DNA of 7,680 bases. It comes from Clostridiales bacterium. Lineage in GTDB: Bacteria > Bacillota > Clostridia > Oscillospirales > Oscillospiraceae. The notes under the pieces were generated by a model. It saw nothing but the letters and a program-made list of their open reading frames with translations, searched no databases and was not told the DNA's origin. Made by a program: the position numbers and the translations under genes. Positions 1-5,878 of this stretch are shown here, in pieces (the stretch's first letter is position 1; each line of letters begins with the position of its first letter). The stretch is from positions 1-7,680 of the forward strand of contig DYBS01000097.1 of NCBI GenBank assembly GCA_019418525.1. Reading direction: 5' to 3'.

Positions 1-105
1 GTCCAGATAGTATTCGTCCACCGTTTTGGCGGAGTGACCCTGGATGGTGCGGTGATACGTTAAAAAAGAACGGATGATTTCCGGTGCTTCAGTGCGATAG
101 TCCAT
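1..105 (-). CDS. Tyrosine recombinase (XerC/XerD-like), N-terminal fragment cut by the window edge
   Basis: Only the first 35 codons are in the window, starting at the ATG at 105-103 and running off the left edge. The peptide begins MDYRTEAPEIIRSFLTYHRT and continues with QGHSAKTVDEYYLD. This matches the start of the SAM-like, core-DNA-binding domain of XerC/XerD-type site-specific recombinases, where a helix with F-L-x-Y is followed by G-x-S-x-x-T-x-x-x-Y-x-x-D. The catalytic domain (R-H-R-Y residues) is outside the window, so activity cannot be judged. The frame is open back to a TGA at 183-181, but ATG 105 is the only ATG, GTG or TTG in it. No good Shine-Dalgarno sequence precedes this start. 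The gene lies 159 nt downstream of radA on the same strand. It could be a housekeeping Xer protein or a mobile-element integrase. The fragment is too short to decide. Confidence 0.75.
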   Translation of the reverse strand, partial: MDYRTEAPEIIRSFLTYHRTIQGHSAKTVDEYYLD

Positions 106-176
106 ATTGGCTGCGGGCAGGCCCGGACCGGTCCAAACCGGCCATTTTCGGGAGAGGGGCTGTTTTCGCCTCCCTC

Positions 177-208
177 CAACTCAACAAAATTTTTATTTTG
201 TTGAGTTG
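177..208. repeat. Perfect 14-bp AT-rich inverted repeat between radA and the recombinase gene
   Basis: The left arm CAACTCAACAAAAT (177-190) and right arm ATTTTGTTGAGTTG (195-208) are exact reverse complements around a TTTT loop. Neither side has a T-tract, so this is not a standard intrinsic terminator for radA. It is strikingly AT-rich for a GC-rich region. Read on the minus strand, a weak promoter-like pair (TTGCGG at 223-218, 17-nt spacer, CAAAAT at 200-195) would put the -10 inside the palindrome. That would fit a repressor operator controlling the recombinase, but the -35 match is poor. An RNA hairpin in the radA 3' region is the alternative. Confidence 0.8.
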
Positions 209-264
209 CCACAATGCCCGCAAATACCCCCTTTCGGTGTCTGTCCCGGGGCCCGGCCGGCTGC

Positions 265-1641
265 TCACAGCAGCGCGGCCATGGCCTCCCGGATGTTCTT
301 TACGCGGATGAGCTGCAAGCCGTCCGGCTCCACCACGGATGAGCTGCCCCGGGCCGGGATCAGACATTTGGTAAAGCCCAGGCGGCGCACCTCGGTGAGC
401 CGCTGGCCCAGCGCGCCCACGGCCCGCAGTTCGCCGGTCAGGCCGACCTCGCCGATGGCCGCCAGATCGTCCGGGATCGGCCGGTCCCGGAAGCTGGACG
501 CCAGCGCCATCACCATGGCCAGGTCTGCCCCCGGCTCGTCCAGGCTCAGACCGCCGATGACGTTCACATAGGCGTCGCAGGTGCCGACCATCAGACCGCC
601 CCGCTTCTCCAGCACAGCCAGCAGCATCATGGCCCGGCTGAAGTCGAAACCGTTGGCAGTGCGCCGCGGCACGTTGAAGCTGGTGGGCGTCAGCAGCGCC
701 TGTACCTCGGCCAGCACCGGGCGCACGCCCTCCATGACGCAGGTCACGCAGGTGCCCGGCGTGTCGGTAGGCCGCCCGGACAGAAGCAGCTCCGATGGGT
801 TGGGAACTTCTACCAGCCCCTTGTCCGCCATCTCAAAGACACCGATCTCATTGGTGGCGCCAAAGCGGTTCTTGGCCGAGCGCAGGATGCGGTGTGTCAT
901 CTGCTGCTCACCCTCAAAGTAGAGCACGCAGTCCACCATATGCTCCAGCACCTTGGGGCCGGCGATGGAGCCTTCCTTGTTCACGTGGCCGATGACAAAA
1001 ACGGTGACCCCCTCCCCTTTTGCCAGCTGCATCAGGGCCATGGTGCAGTCCTTCACCTGTCCGATGCTGCCCGGCGCGGCGGTGAGGTCGCCGTTGTAGA
1101 GAGTCTGGATGGAGTCTACGATCAGGATATCGGGCTGGAGCGAATGGACTGCGTCCAGCACGTCCTCCAGATTGGTCTCTGAGAGCAGATAGAGGTTCTC
1201 GCCATAAATGCCCAGGCGCTCCGCCCGCAGCTTGATCTGCCGCTCCGACTCCTCGCCAGAGACATAGAGCACGGTGGCAAAGCGGCAAAGCTGGTCGCAG
1301 ATCTGGAGCATCAGGGTGGATTTGCCGATGCCCGGCGCGCCGCCCACCAACACCAGGGAGCCCTTCACCGCGCCACCGCCCAGCACGCGGTCCAGCTCAT
1401 CCATGCCGGTGGCGAAGCGCAGCTCCTGGGTAGTCTCCACCTCTTTCAGCGTGCGGGGCTGCCGTAAGGGCATCCGTACGCCGCCGTCGGAGGATCGGGC
1501 CGCAGCGGCGGTCTTTTTCCGGGGCGTCTCTGACGGGCGCTCCACAATGGTGTTCCAGGCACGGCATGCCGGGCACTGACCCGCCCACTTGGGCAGCTCA
1601 TTTCCGCACTCGGTGCAGTAAAAGAGGGTCTTTGCTTTCAT
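265..1641 (-). CDS. radA: DNA repair protein RadA (Sms)
   Basis: RadA is a RecA-like ATPase and helicase that processes branched intermediates during recombinational repair in the cytoplasm. At 458 residues it is the usual family length, and all expected parts are visible. An N-terminal zinc finger has C9-x2-C12 and C23-x2-C26. The Walker A motif GGAPGIGKST is at 100-109 and the Walker B motif ILIVD at 172-176. The RadA signature KNRFG is at about 257-261. A C-terminal Lon-protease-like domain contains GLSLDEPGADLA, where the Lon catalytic serine motif is absent, as is normal for RadA. The ATG overlaps the upstream amidase stop by 4 nt (ATGA), and AAAGGAG lies about 11 nt upstream inside the amidase gene. 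It is therefore probably transcribed from the amidase promoter and translationally coupled. No convincing intrinsic terminator follows. The location is unusual: in many Firmicutes radA sits with clpC and disA. Confidence 0.97.
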   Translation of the reverse strand: MKAKTLFYCTECGNELPKWAGQCPACRAWNTIVERPSETPRKKTAAAARSSDGGVRMPLRQPRTLKEVETTQELRFATGMDELDRVLGGGAVKGSLVLVGGAPGIGKSTLMLQICDQLCRFATVLYVSGEESERQIKLRAERLGIYGENLYLLSETNLEDVLDAVHSLQPDILIVDSIQTLYNGDLTAAPGSIGQVKDCTMALMQLAKGEGVTVFVIGHVNKEGSIAGPKVLEHMVDCVLYFEGEQQMTHRILRSAKNRFGATNEIGVFEMADKGLVEVPNPSELLLSGRPTDTPGTCVTCVMEGVRPVLAEVQALLTPTSFNVPRRTANGFDFSRAMMLLAVLEKRGGLMVGTCDAYVNVIGGLSLDEPGADLAMVMALASSFRDRPIPDDLAAIGEVGLTGELRAVGALGQRLTEVRRLGFTKCLIPARGSSSVVEPDGLQLIRVKNIREAMAALL

Positions 1642-2366
1642 AACGACGGGTTCTCCTTTGTATCTACGCTATCTCCGGTTAGCCAGGCCGCCGCCAGCAC
1701 AGCGGCAATTTTGGTCTGATACCCCTCCGTACGCAGCCGGCCGGCCTCCTCCGGGTTGGAGAGAAAGCCACACTCCACCAGCACGGCGGGACAGGAGACG
1801 TGATTCATCAAATAAACGGTGTCCGGAATGGGTTTGGCCGCCCGGGTGTTCTCCGGGTCCAGCCCGGCGCGCAGCAGCTCCTGGGTGTGCTCCGCCAGTG
1901 GGAGACTGATCTCCCCGGCATAAAAGACCTGGGCCCCGTGGTAGCGGGAGTCCGGGTAGCTGTTCTGGTGGATGCTCAGAAGCGTAGCCCCCTCCACAGC
2001 TTCCACCATGGCAACCCGATTCTGGAGGTCCGAGCGTTTTTTCTCCCGCAGGGTCGTGGCGGACGGGTCGTGGAGGGAGATATCCTCCTCCCGCAGCAGC
2101 ACCGGCGCATCCCCGTACAGGCCCAGAAGCAGATCCAGGCGGCGGGCAATGGCCAAGTTGATGCCGCTCTCCACCGTGCCGTCGGCGGCCACAGCACCTC
2201 CGTCCTCCCCGCCGTGTCCGGCGTCGATGACCAGAGTTTGACCGGTCCGGCGCAGGGAGAAACAGGCCTCCGCCTCTCCACTGCGGGGCCATACGTACCA
2301 AAACGGCACCGCCAGACACAGCGCCAGGGCAGCCAATACCGCCCAGCTCCCCCACTTTGCGCGCAT
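1638..2366 (-). CDS. cwlD: N-acetylmuramoyl-L-alanine amidase, CwlD-like, membrane-anchored
   Basis: This is a zinc amidase of the Amidase_3 family, which cuts the bond between N-acetylmuramic acid and L-alanine of peptidoglycan. The 242-residue protein has one N-terminal hydrophobic segment (about 7-26) that would anchor it with the enzyme outside the membrane. The zinc ligands are visible: H51 in DAGHGG, E66 in VESGIN and H133 in SIHQN. The catalytic glutamate is E198 in LVECGFLSNPEE. Length, architecture and motifs match CwlD, which with PdaA makes muramic-delta-lactam in the spore cortex and so permits germination. The spore coat gene at the right end supports this reading. Closely related vegetative Amidase_3 enzymes are the alternative. 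ATG 2366 is preceded by a G-rich stretch (AAAGGGGGG) about 7 nt upstream. It is the first gene of an operon with radA, driven by the promoter at 2420-2448. Confidence 0.9.
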   Translation of the reverse strand: MRAKWGSWAVLAALALCLAVPFWYVWPRSGEAEACFSLRRTGQTLVIDAGHGGEDGGAVAADGTVESGINLAIARRLDLLLGLYGDAPVLLREEDISLHDPSATTLREKKRSDLQNRVAMVEAVEGATLLSIHQNSYPDSRYHGAQVFYAGEISLPLAEHTQELLRAGLDPENTRAAKPIPDTVYLMNHVSCPAVLVECGFLSNPEEAGRLRTEGYQTKIAAVLAAAWLTGDSVDTKENPSL

Positions 2367-2407
2367 ACCGCGTCCCCCCTTTCGGGCTATCCTATGCGCG
2401 GGGGACG
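2360..2407 (-). promoter_or_regulatory. Structured leader of the amidase-radA mRNA covering SD and start codon
   Basis: Two overlapping 8-bp inverted repeats are exact. Read on the minus strand, CGTCCCCC (2407-2400) complements GGGGGACG (2378-2371), which contains the only SD-like G-run. CGCGCATA (2400-2393) complements TATGCGCG (2367-2360), which contains the ATG. The arms occur in the order 1, 2, 1', 2', so the two helices cross. They would either form an H-type pseudoknot (after trimming the shared base) or be alternative hairpins. Either fold would hide the initiation site. The repeats are seen directly; the regulatory role is inference, and GC-rich sequence makes chance 8-mers plausible. 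Confidence 0.4.
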
Positions 2408-2419
2408 TAGGTTATCCTC

Positions 2420-2448
2420 ATTGTACCACACTCCCCTCTCTCCTTCAA
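2420..2448 (-). promoter_or_regulatory. Sigma-A-type promoter of the amidase-radA operon
   Basis: On the minus strand TTGAAG (2448-2443) is followed by exactly 17 nt and then TACAAT (2425-2420). A TGG triplet directly upstream of the -10 makes it an extended -10. The predicted transcript would start near 2413, giving a leader of about 47 nt. A short inverted repeat (CCCTA at 2453-2457, TAGGG at 2461-2465) sits just upstream of the -35. Transcription therefore looks housekeeping rather than dependent on a sporulation sigma factor, though another promoter cannot be excluded. Confidence 0.75.
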
Positions 2449-2473
2449 GCGCCCCTATTTTAGGGATATAGAG

Positions 2474-2531
2474 GTGGTTTTCGTTGCAATTCTAGTATAA
2501 AGGGAGTACCATAAAGGTGACTGAAAACCAC
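2474..2531. repeat. 9-bp inverted repeat flanking the YhcH-family gene's promoter region
   Basis: GTGGTTTTC (2474-2482) and GAAAACCAC (2523-2531) are exact reverse complements 40 nt apart. The right arm ends directly against the Shine-Dalgarno sequence at 2532. The candidate plus-strand promoter elements lie between the arms. This arrangement could be a bipartite operator, or a hairpin if transcription starts upstream of 2474. No regulator is encoded nearby to suggest which. Confidence 0.45.
2484..2512 (+). promoter_or_regulatory. Candidate promoter for the YhcH-family gene
   Basis: TTGCAA (2484-2489), a 17-nt spacer and TACCAT (2507-2512) each match the sigma-A consensus at four of six positions. 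A competing -10, TATAAA at 2496-2501, has a better sequence but no recognisable -35 at the right distance. The gene is divergent from the amidase operon and needs its own promoter somewhere in this interval. The exact choice is uncertain. Confidence 0.4.
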
Positions 2532-2547
2532 AAAGGAGGAGACCCCT

Positions 2548-3003
2548 ATGGTATTTGACAATATGCAGAACCTGGCACGTTACTACGGTCTGGGCGAGCG
2601 CTTCCGCATCGCTCTGGAGTGGGTGGCCAAGGCCGACCTCTCCGGAGCCAAGAGTGGCGACCGGCTGGAAATCGATGGCGACAACGTGTTCGCCCGCTAC
2701 TTCGAGGTGGACACCCACCCCGCCGAGGGTTCTATGCCGGAGGGGCACGAGCACTACGCCGATATCCAGTGTCTGCTGGAGGGCGAGGAGGCGGTAGGCT
2801 ACGCCCTGAAGGCCGGGCGCGCTCCGGCCAAGCCCTACGATCCGGCGGGTGACATCGCCTTCTGGGATGTGCCCTTCAGCACCATCCGCCTGAACCCCGG
2901 CGACTTCTACATCGTCTGGCCGGAGGATCTCCACGCCCCCCGTATCGCCCTGGATGACCCCTCTCCTGTGCGGGTGCTGGTGGTCAAGGTAAAGCTGGAT
3001 TAA
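2548..3003 (+). CDS. YhcH/YjgK/YiaL (DUF386) family cupin protein
   Basis: This 151-residue protein matches the single-domain cupin family containing E. coli YhcH (NanQ, sialic acid anomerase), YiaL and EbgC. Typical features are the central PEGHEHYADIQCLLEGEE segment (about 64-81), with H67 and H69 as likely metal ligands, then DVPFSTIRLNPGDFYIVWPEDLHAP (about 107-131) with H129. The C-terminal strand is VRVLVVKVKLD. Family members are small cytoplasmic proteins linked to sugar metabolism, probably sugar anomerisation. The real substrate here is unknown, because no sialic acid or galactoside genes are adjacent. The start is secure: AAAGGAGGA at 2532-2540 ends 7 nt before the ATG. It is a single-gene unit, transcribed opposite to both neighbours, with its own terminator at 3012-3055. 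Confidence 0.92.
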   Translation: MVFDNMQNLARYYGLGERFRIALEWVAKADLSGAKSGDRLEIDGDNVFARYFEVDTHPAEGSMPEGHEHYADIQCLLEGEEAVGYALKAGRAPAKPYDPAGDIAFWDVPFSTIRLNPGDFYIVWPEDLHAPRIALDDPSPVRVLVVKVKLD

Positions 3004-3011
3004 AGGAATAA

Positions 3012-3055
3012 AGACCCGGAACAGGGCGTACAGGCTCTGTTCCGGGTCTCTTTTT
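3012..3055 (+). terminator. Intrinsic terminator of the YhcH-family gene
   Basis: A perfect 13-bp stem (3012-3024 with 3037-3049, core GACCCGGAACAG and CTGTTCCGGGTC) has a 12-nt loop and runs into TCTTTTT. It begins 8 nt after the stop codon. It may work weakly on the other strand too, where a shorter T-rich stretch follows. Confidence 0.95.
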
Positions 3056-3059
3056 ATGG

Positions 3060-3088
3060 AAAAACGCGGGAAGTCTTTCCCTCCCGCG
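3060..3088 (-). terminator. Intrinsic terminator of the OPT/PqqD/membrane-protein genes
   Basis: On the minus strand CGCGGGA (3088-3082) pairs with TCCCGCG (3071-3065) around a 10-nt loop and is followed by five T (3064-3060). It starts only 1 nt past the stop of the small membrane protein gene. It faces the YhcH-family terminator, so the two convergent units are closed separately. Confidence 0.8.
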
Positions 3089-3089
3089 C

Positions 3090-3446
3090 TCAGCGTTCCA
3101 GTACATAATAGGTCTTGCTCCCCTGCTGTTCCTGGCGCAGATCCTTCTGGAGAAGCATATAGTCCAGCAACGCGTCCAGAAACTTTTCCGGGTCAGTGAC
3201 GCCCATCTGCTTGCTGCTGAAGGGCTGCCGGGCGGTCAAATTCTTGACCACGGGGATGAGCTCTTTCCGGGTCATCTTGCCGTTCTTGCGCACGGCACGC
3301 TTCACTTTGCTCCGGGCCTTGGCATAGAGCTGCCGAGTCAGGTCGCCGGTCTGGCGCTGGGTGCGCCACAGCCCCCAGCCATAGATAAGCATGGTGGCCA
3401 CCATAAACAGCAGTACATAGGGGATATAGTGGATAACGTCTCTCAT
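3090..3446 (-). CDS. Small single-pass membrane protein with a possible winged-helix cytoplasmic tail
   Basis: I do not recognise a named family. The 118-residue protein has one strong hydrophobic segment (about 8-27, IPYVLLFMVATMLIYGWGLW). This is followed by a very basic stretch (R28-R31, then K43 to about K60), which predicts a short outside N-terminus and a cytoplasmic C-terminus. The remaining residues (about 48-118) include KMTRKELIPVVKNL, a helix near DPEKFLDALLDYMLLQKDL, and a final strand-like TYYVLER. That pattern resembles a small winged-helix fold, but this is only my reading of likely secondary structure. No signal-peptide cleavage site or catalytic motif is seen. The ATG overlaps the PqqD gene's stop by 4 nt (ATGA), so the two are probably co-translated and may act together. 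A terminator follows immediately. Confidence 0.8.
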   Translation of the reverse strand: MRDVIHYIPYVLLFMVATMLIYGWGLWRTQRQTGDLTRQLYAKARSKVKRAVRKNGKMTRKELIPVVKNLTARQPFSSKQMGVTDPEKFLDALLDYMLLQKDLRQEQQGSKTYYVLER

Positions 3447-3799
3447 TTCTCCATCCCCCGGTAGTAGATGAATTTCTCCTCTTTCATGGTCTCCAGGAAT
3501 TTGATAACCCGGGCCATGCTCTTTTCCGGGGAGTCGAACTGCTGGTCAAAAGCGCTGACCAGATCCATGACGTCCTTCTTCCCGTCGATTTGGTTCCAAA
3601 GGAAGCTGCCGTAGGCATCCATATGGATCTGGCTTACCCGGTGCTTGTGGAAGAGCTTCTGGGACAGGCGATAGTAAAAACCCTTCCACTCCACTAGAAG
3701 GGTCACCAGCCCCTTTTCGTCTGTGGTAAATCCCAGCTCTGGGTTACGGCAGGGCACCCGGTCCAGGTAGTTTTCGGCTCGAATTGGTTTCTTTGCCAT
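3443..3799 (-). CDS. Stand-alone PqqD-family (RRE-fold) protein
   Basis: The 118-residue protein resembles the PqqD family. These are small winged-helix-like proteins that bind the leader of a precursor peptide and present it to a radical SAM or other modifying enzyme (the RiPP recognition element fold). The N-terminal part (about 12-22, LDRVPCRNPEL) leads into a beta region with VTLLVEWKGFYYRLSQKLF (about 32-50). The typical helical part follows: IHMDAYGSFLWNQIDGKKDVMDLVSAF (about 58-84) and a last helix to KFI (about 111). No radical SAM enzyme or precursor peptide is in the window, so a RiPP role is not shown. Many Clostridia have such orphan PqqD-like proteins of unknown function. The start has AAAGGAA 6 nt upstream. 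It is co-oriented with the OPT gene (130-nt gap) and overlaps the small membrane protein gene. Confidence 0.8.
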   Translation of the reverse strand: MAKKPIRAENYLDRVPCRNPELGFTTDEKGLVTLLVEWKGFYYRLSQKLFHKHRVSQIHMDAYGSFLWNQIDGKKDVMDLVSAFDQQFDSPEKSMARVIKFLETMKEEKFIYYRGMEK

Positions 3800-3851
3800 G
3801 GGGAATTCCTTTCTTGCGGCGGGCCAGCCGCCATAGGGCTGAATTCAGGGA

Positions 3852-3889
3852 GAGCAGGGCGGCCTCTCGTGGAGAGGCACGCCCTGCTC
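3852..3889 (-). repeat. 17-bp hairpin with one bulge between the OPT and PqqD genes
   Basis: The outer arms GAGCAGGGCG (3852-3861) and CGCCCTGCTC (3880-3889) and the inner arms GCCTCTC (3862-3868) and GAGAGGC (3872-3878) pair perfectly. The only interruptions are one bulged base (3879) and a 3-nt loop. Neither side has a T-tract, so it is not a classical intrinsic terminator. It could be an RNA processing or stability element separating OPT from the downstream pair, or a factor-dependent stop. A second smaller stem (GGCGG 3818-3822 with CCGCC 3828-3832) lies just upstream of the PqqD ribosome binding site. I found no good promoter in this gap. Confidence 0.75.
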
Positions 3890-3929
3890 CATTGGAAAGT
3901 AGAAAATGGTGTTTTGCAGGAGGGGCTCC

Positions 3930-5825
3930 TTACTTCTTGGAGGGCTTGGTGCAGACGCGGACCAGAGTGGCCAGCAACAGGACAAAGACCACCAGGCTGC
4001 CGATCTGGCCAATGGAGATGCCGAAGCGCTCCTTCAGGTTGATGACGTCGGCCAAACCGGCCACGGTCAGGATGGCCAGGACCACACCCATCAGGCCCTC
4101 GCCGGCGATGAGACCGGAGGTATACAGGATGCCGCGGTCCACACCGGCGCGCTTCTCCTCCTCAGAGACGCCCTTACGACGCTCCATAAACCAGCGGACA
4201 ATACCGCCGGCCATGATACCAGCGCTCAGGCTGAAGGGCAGGTACATACCCACGGCGAAGGGCATGACGGGGATGCGGAGGATCTCCACCACAATGGCCA
4301 CGCATACACCGGTGAGGATGAGGGCCCAGGGCAGCTGGGCGTTCATGATGCCCTCTACCAGCATCTTCATCATGGTAGCCTGAGGGGCGGGGATGGCGTC
4401 AGTGCCGTAGCCCCAGGCGTTATTGAGCAGGTTCAGCACAAAGCCGATGACTGCGGCGGAGGCGGCCACACCGATGATCTCGCCGATCTGCTGCTTCTTG
4501 GGGGTGGCGCCCACGATGAAGCCGGTCTTCAGGTCCTGCGAGCAGTCGCCGGCGATGGCGGCGATGACGCAGATGATGCCGCCGATGGTGATGGCACCCA
4601 TCATACCGGTAGTGCCGACGGTACCGGTGGCCTTCAGGATCAGGGTGGTGATGATGATGGTGGCGATGGCCATGCCGGACACAGGGTTATTGGAGGAACC
4701 AATCAGACCCACCATACGGGAGGAGACAGTGGCGAAGAAGAAGCCGAAGATGACCACGATGATGGCGCCGATCAGGTTCACGGGGAAGGCGGGCAGCAGC
4801 CAGATGGCCAGGGCGCAGACCACCATGACGATGATCAGGGAGATCATGGGAATGTCCTGCTCGGTGCGCAGGGAGCTGCCGGTGTTCTTGGCGTTGACAC
4901 CCTTCATAGCCTGCATGAAGGTGCGGCCGATGAGGGGCAGGTTCTTGATGAGGCTGATGATACCGCCGGTAGCCACAGCGCCGGCACCGATGTACTTCAC
5001 ATAGGTGCCCCACAGGTCGCTGGGGGCCATGGCGCTGATGGGGGCAGTGCCGGGGAAGACCACAGCGTCGGCGCCAAACAGAGCGATCATGGGCATGATG
5101 ACGAACCAGCTCAGGGTACCGCCGGCCAGCATATAGCTGGAGATCTGGGGACCGCAGATGTAGCCCACACCGGCCAGGGCGGGCAGCACCTGGATGCCAA
5201 TGGAGGATCCCTTATAGCCGGAGATGTCATATCCCACTTCGCTGGGGAAGACGATCAGGCCGTCCGCCACGAACTTGTACAGGGCGGAGAGTCCCAGGCC
5301 AGCGAACACAGTGCCGGCCTTGCTGCCGCCCTCCTCACCGGCCAGGAGCACCTCTGCACACGCGGTGCCCTCCGGGAAAGGCAGCGTGCCGTGCTCCTCG
5401 ACGATGAGGGCCTGGCGCAGGGGTACCATAAAGACGACGCCCAGGACGCCGCCCACCAGAGCCACCAGGCCGATGGTCACCATGCTGGGGAACTCCATGG
5501 TCCCCTCTTCCGCCCACAGGAACAGGGCGGGCAGGGTGAAGATAGCGCCGGCGGCCACGGACTCACCAGCGGAGCCGATGGTCTGCACCATATTGTTCTC
5601 CAGAATGGAGTCCCGGCGCAGGATGATGCGGATGATGCCCATGGAGAGCACTGCTGCGGGGATGGATGCGGAGATGGTCATGCCCACCCGCAGGCCCAGA
5701 TAGGCATTGGCCGCACCGAAGACGATCGCCAGAAGAATACCTAGGATGATGGAGGTCACCGTAAACTCCGGCACCACGCGGTCGGCCGGGATATACGGCT
5801 TGAAGCTTTCTTTGTTACTAGACAT
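3930..5825 (-). CDS. OPT-family oligopeptide transporter
   Basis: This is a 631-residue polytopic inner membrane protein of the OPT superfamily, proton-coupled carriers for small peptides or, in some members, metal chelates. The N-terminus has the family's PEFTVTSIILGILLAIVFGAANAYLGLRVGMTISASIPAAVLS (about 19-61). Shortly after comes NNMVQTIGSAGESVAAGAIF (about 77-96), the hallmark of the prokaryotic OPT subgroup. Many hydrophobic segments follow along the whole chain, and the length is normal for bacterial members. The substrate cannot be read from sequence. ATG 5825 is supported by AAAGGAA 8 nt upstream. An extended -10 element at 5879-5887 probably drives it. The gene ends with a lysine-rich tail (CTKPSKK). 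It is followed on the same strand by the PqqD and small membrane protein genes, which could share its transcript. Confidence 0.95.
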   Translation of the reverse strand: MSSNKESFKPYIPADRVVPEFTVTSIILGILLAIVFGAANAYLGLRVGMTISASIPAAVLSMGIIRIILRRDSILENNMVQTIGSAGESVAAGAIFTLPALFLWAEEGTMEFPSMVTIGLVALVGGVLGVVFMVPLRQALIVEEHGTLPFPEGTACAEVLLAGEEGGSKAGTVFAGLGLSALYKFVADGLIVFPSEVGYDISGYKGSSIGIQVLPALAGVGYICGPQISSYMLAGGTLSWFVIMPMIALFGADAVVFPGTAPISAMAPSDLWGTYVKYIGAGAVATGGIISLIKNLPLIGRTFMQAMKGVNAKNTGSSLRTEQDIPMISLIIVMVVCALAIWLLPAFPVNLIGAIIVVIFGFFFATVSSRMVGLIGSSNNPVSGMAIATIIITTLILKATGTVGTTGMMGAITIGGIICVIAAIAGDCSQDLKTGFIVGATPKKQQIGEIIGVAASAAVIGFVLNLLNNAWGYGTDAIPAPQATMMKMLVEGIMNAQLPWALILTGVCVAIVVEILRIPVMPFAVGMYLPFSLSAGIMAGGIVRWFMERRKGVSEEEKRAGVDRGILYTSGLIAGEGLMGVVLAILTVAGLADVINLKERFGISIGQIGSLVVFVLLLATLVRVCTKPSKK

Positions 5826-5836
5826 GAAATAGTTCC

Positions 5837-5854
5837 TTTCTCACCTTTCTCACC
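5837..5854 (-). promoter_or_regulatory. Tandemly duplicated 9-mer in the OPT leader, next to the ribosome binding site
   Basis: On the minus strand GGTGAGAAA occurs twice in a row (5854-5846 and 5845-5837) and runs into the GG of the working AAAGGAA. This leaves two AAAGG motifs, 9 nt apart, ahead of the OPT start codon. Only the one at 5841-5835 or so has proper spacing to ATG 5825. The upstream copy could act as a standby ribosome site or be a simple slippage duplication. Confidence 0.5.
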
Positions 5855-5878
5855 ATTTTCTATTTCGCCCTGACGAAA

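Noticed and set aside
125..134. GGACCGGTCC perfect 10-bp palindrome near the recombinase start
   Set aside because: A short GC palindrome is expected by chance in this composition, and nothing ties it to a function.
1669..2355. A 228-codon frame in another phase of the amidase gene
   Set aside because: Gly/Arg/Pro-rich translation typical of an out-of-phase read of GC-rich coding DNA. The amidase frame has all catalytic residues.
2455..2934. A 159-codon minus-strand frame opposite the YhcH-family gene
   Set aside because: It is antisense to a gene with a strong ribosome binding site, conserved motifs and its own terminator. It has no family resemblance.
3839..3848. CTGAATTCAG palindrome upstream of the PqqD gene
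   Set aside because: Ten bases with a simple restriction-site core; no promoter alignment or second copy supports an operator.
3906..5744. A 612-codon open frame on the plus strand opposite the OPT gene
   Set aside because: The predicted protein is a low-complexity H/D/G/Q string, the antisense image of a GC-rich membrane protein gene with few stop-producing codons. It has no recognisable domain, and the OPT gene on the other strand has clear family motifs.
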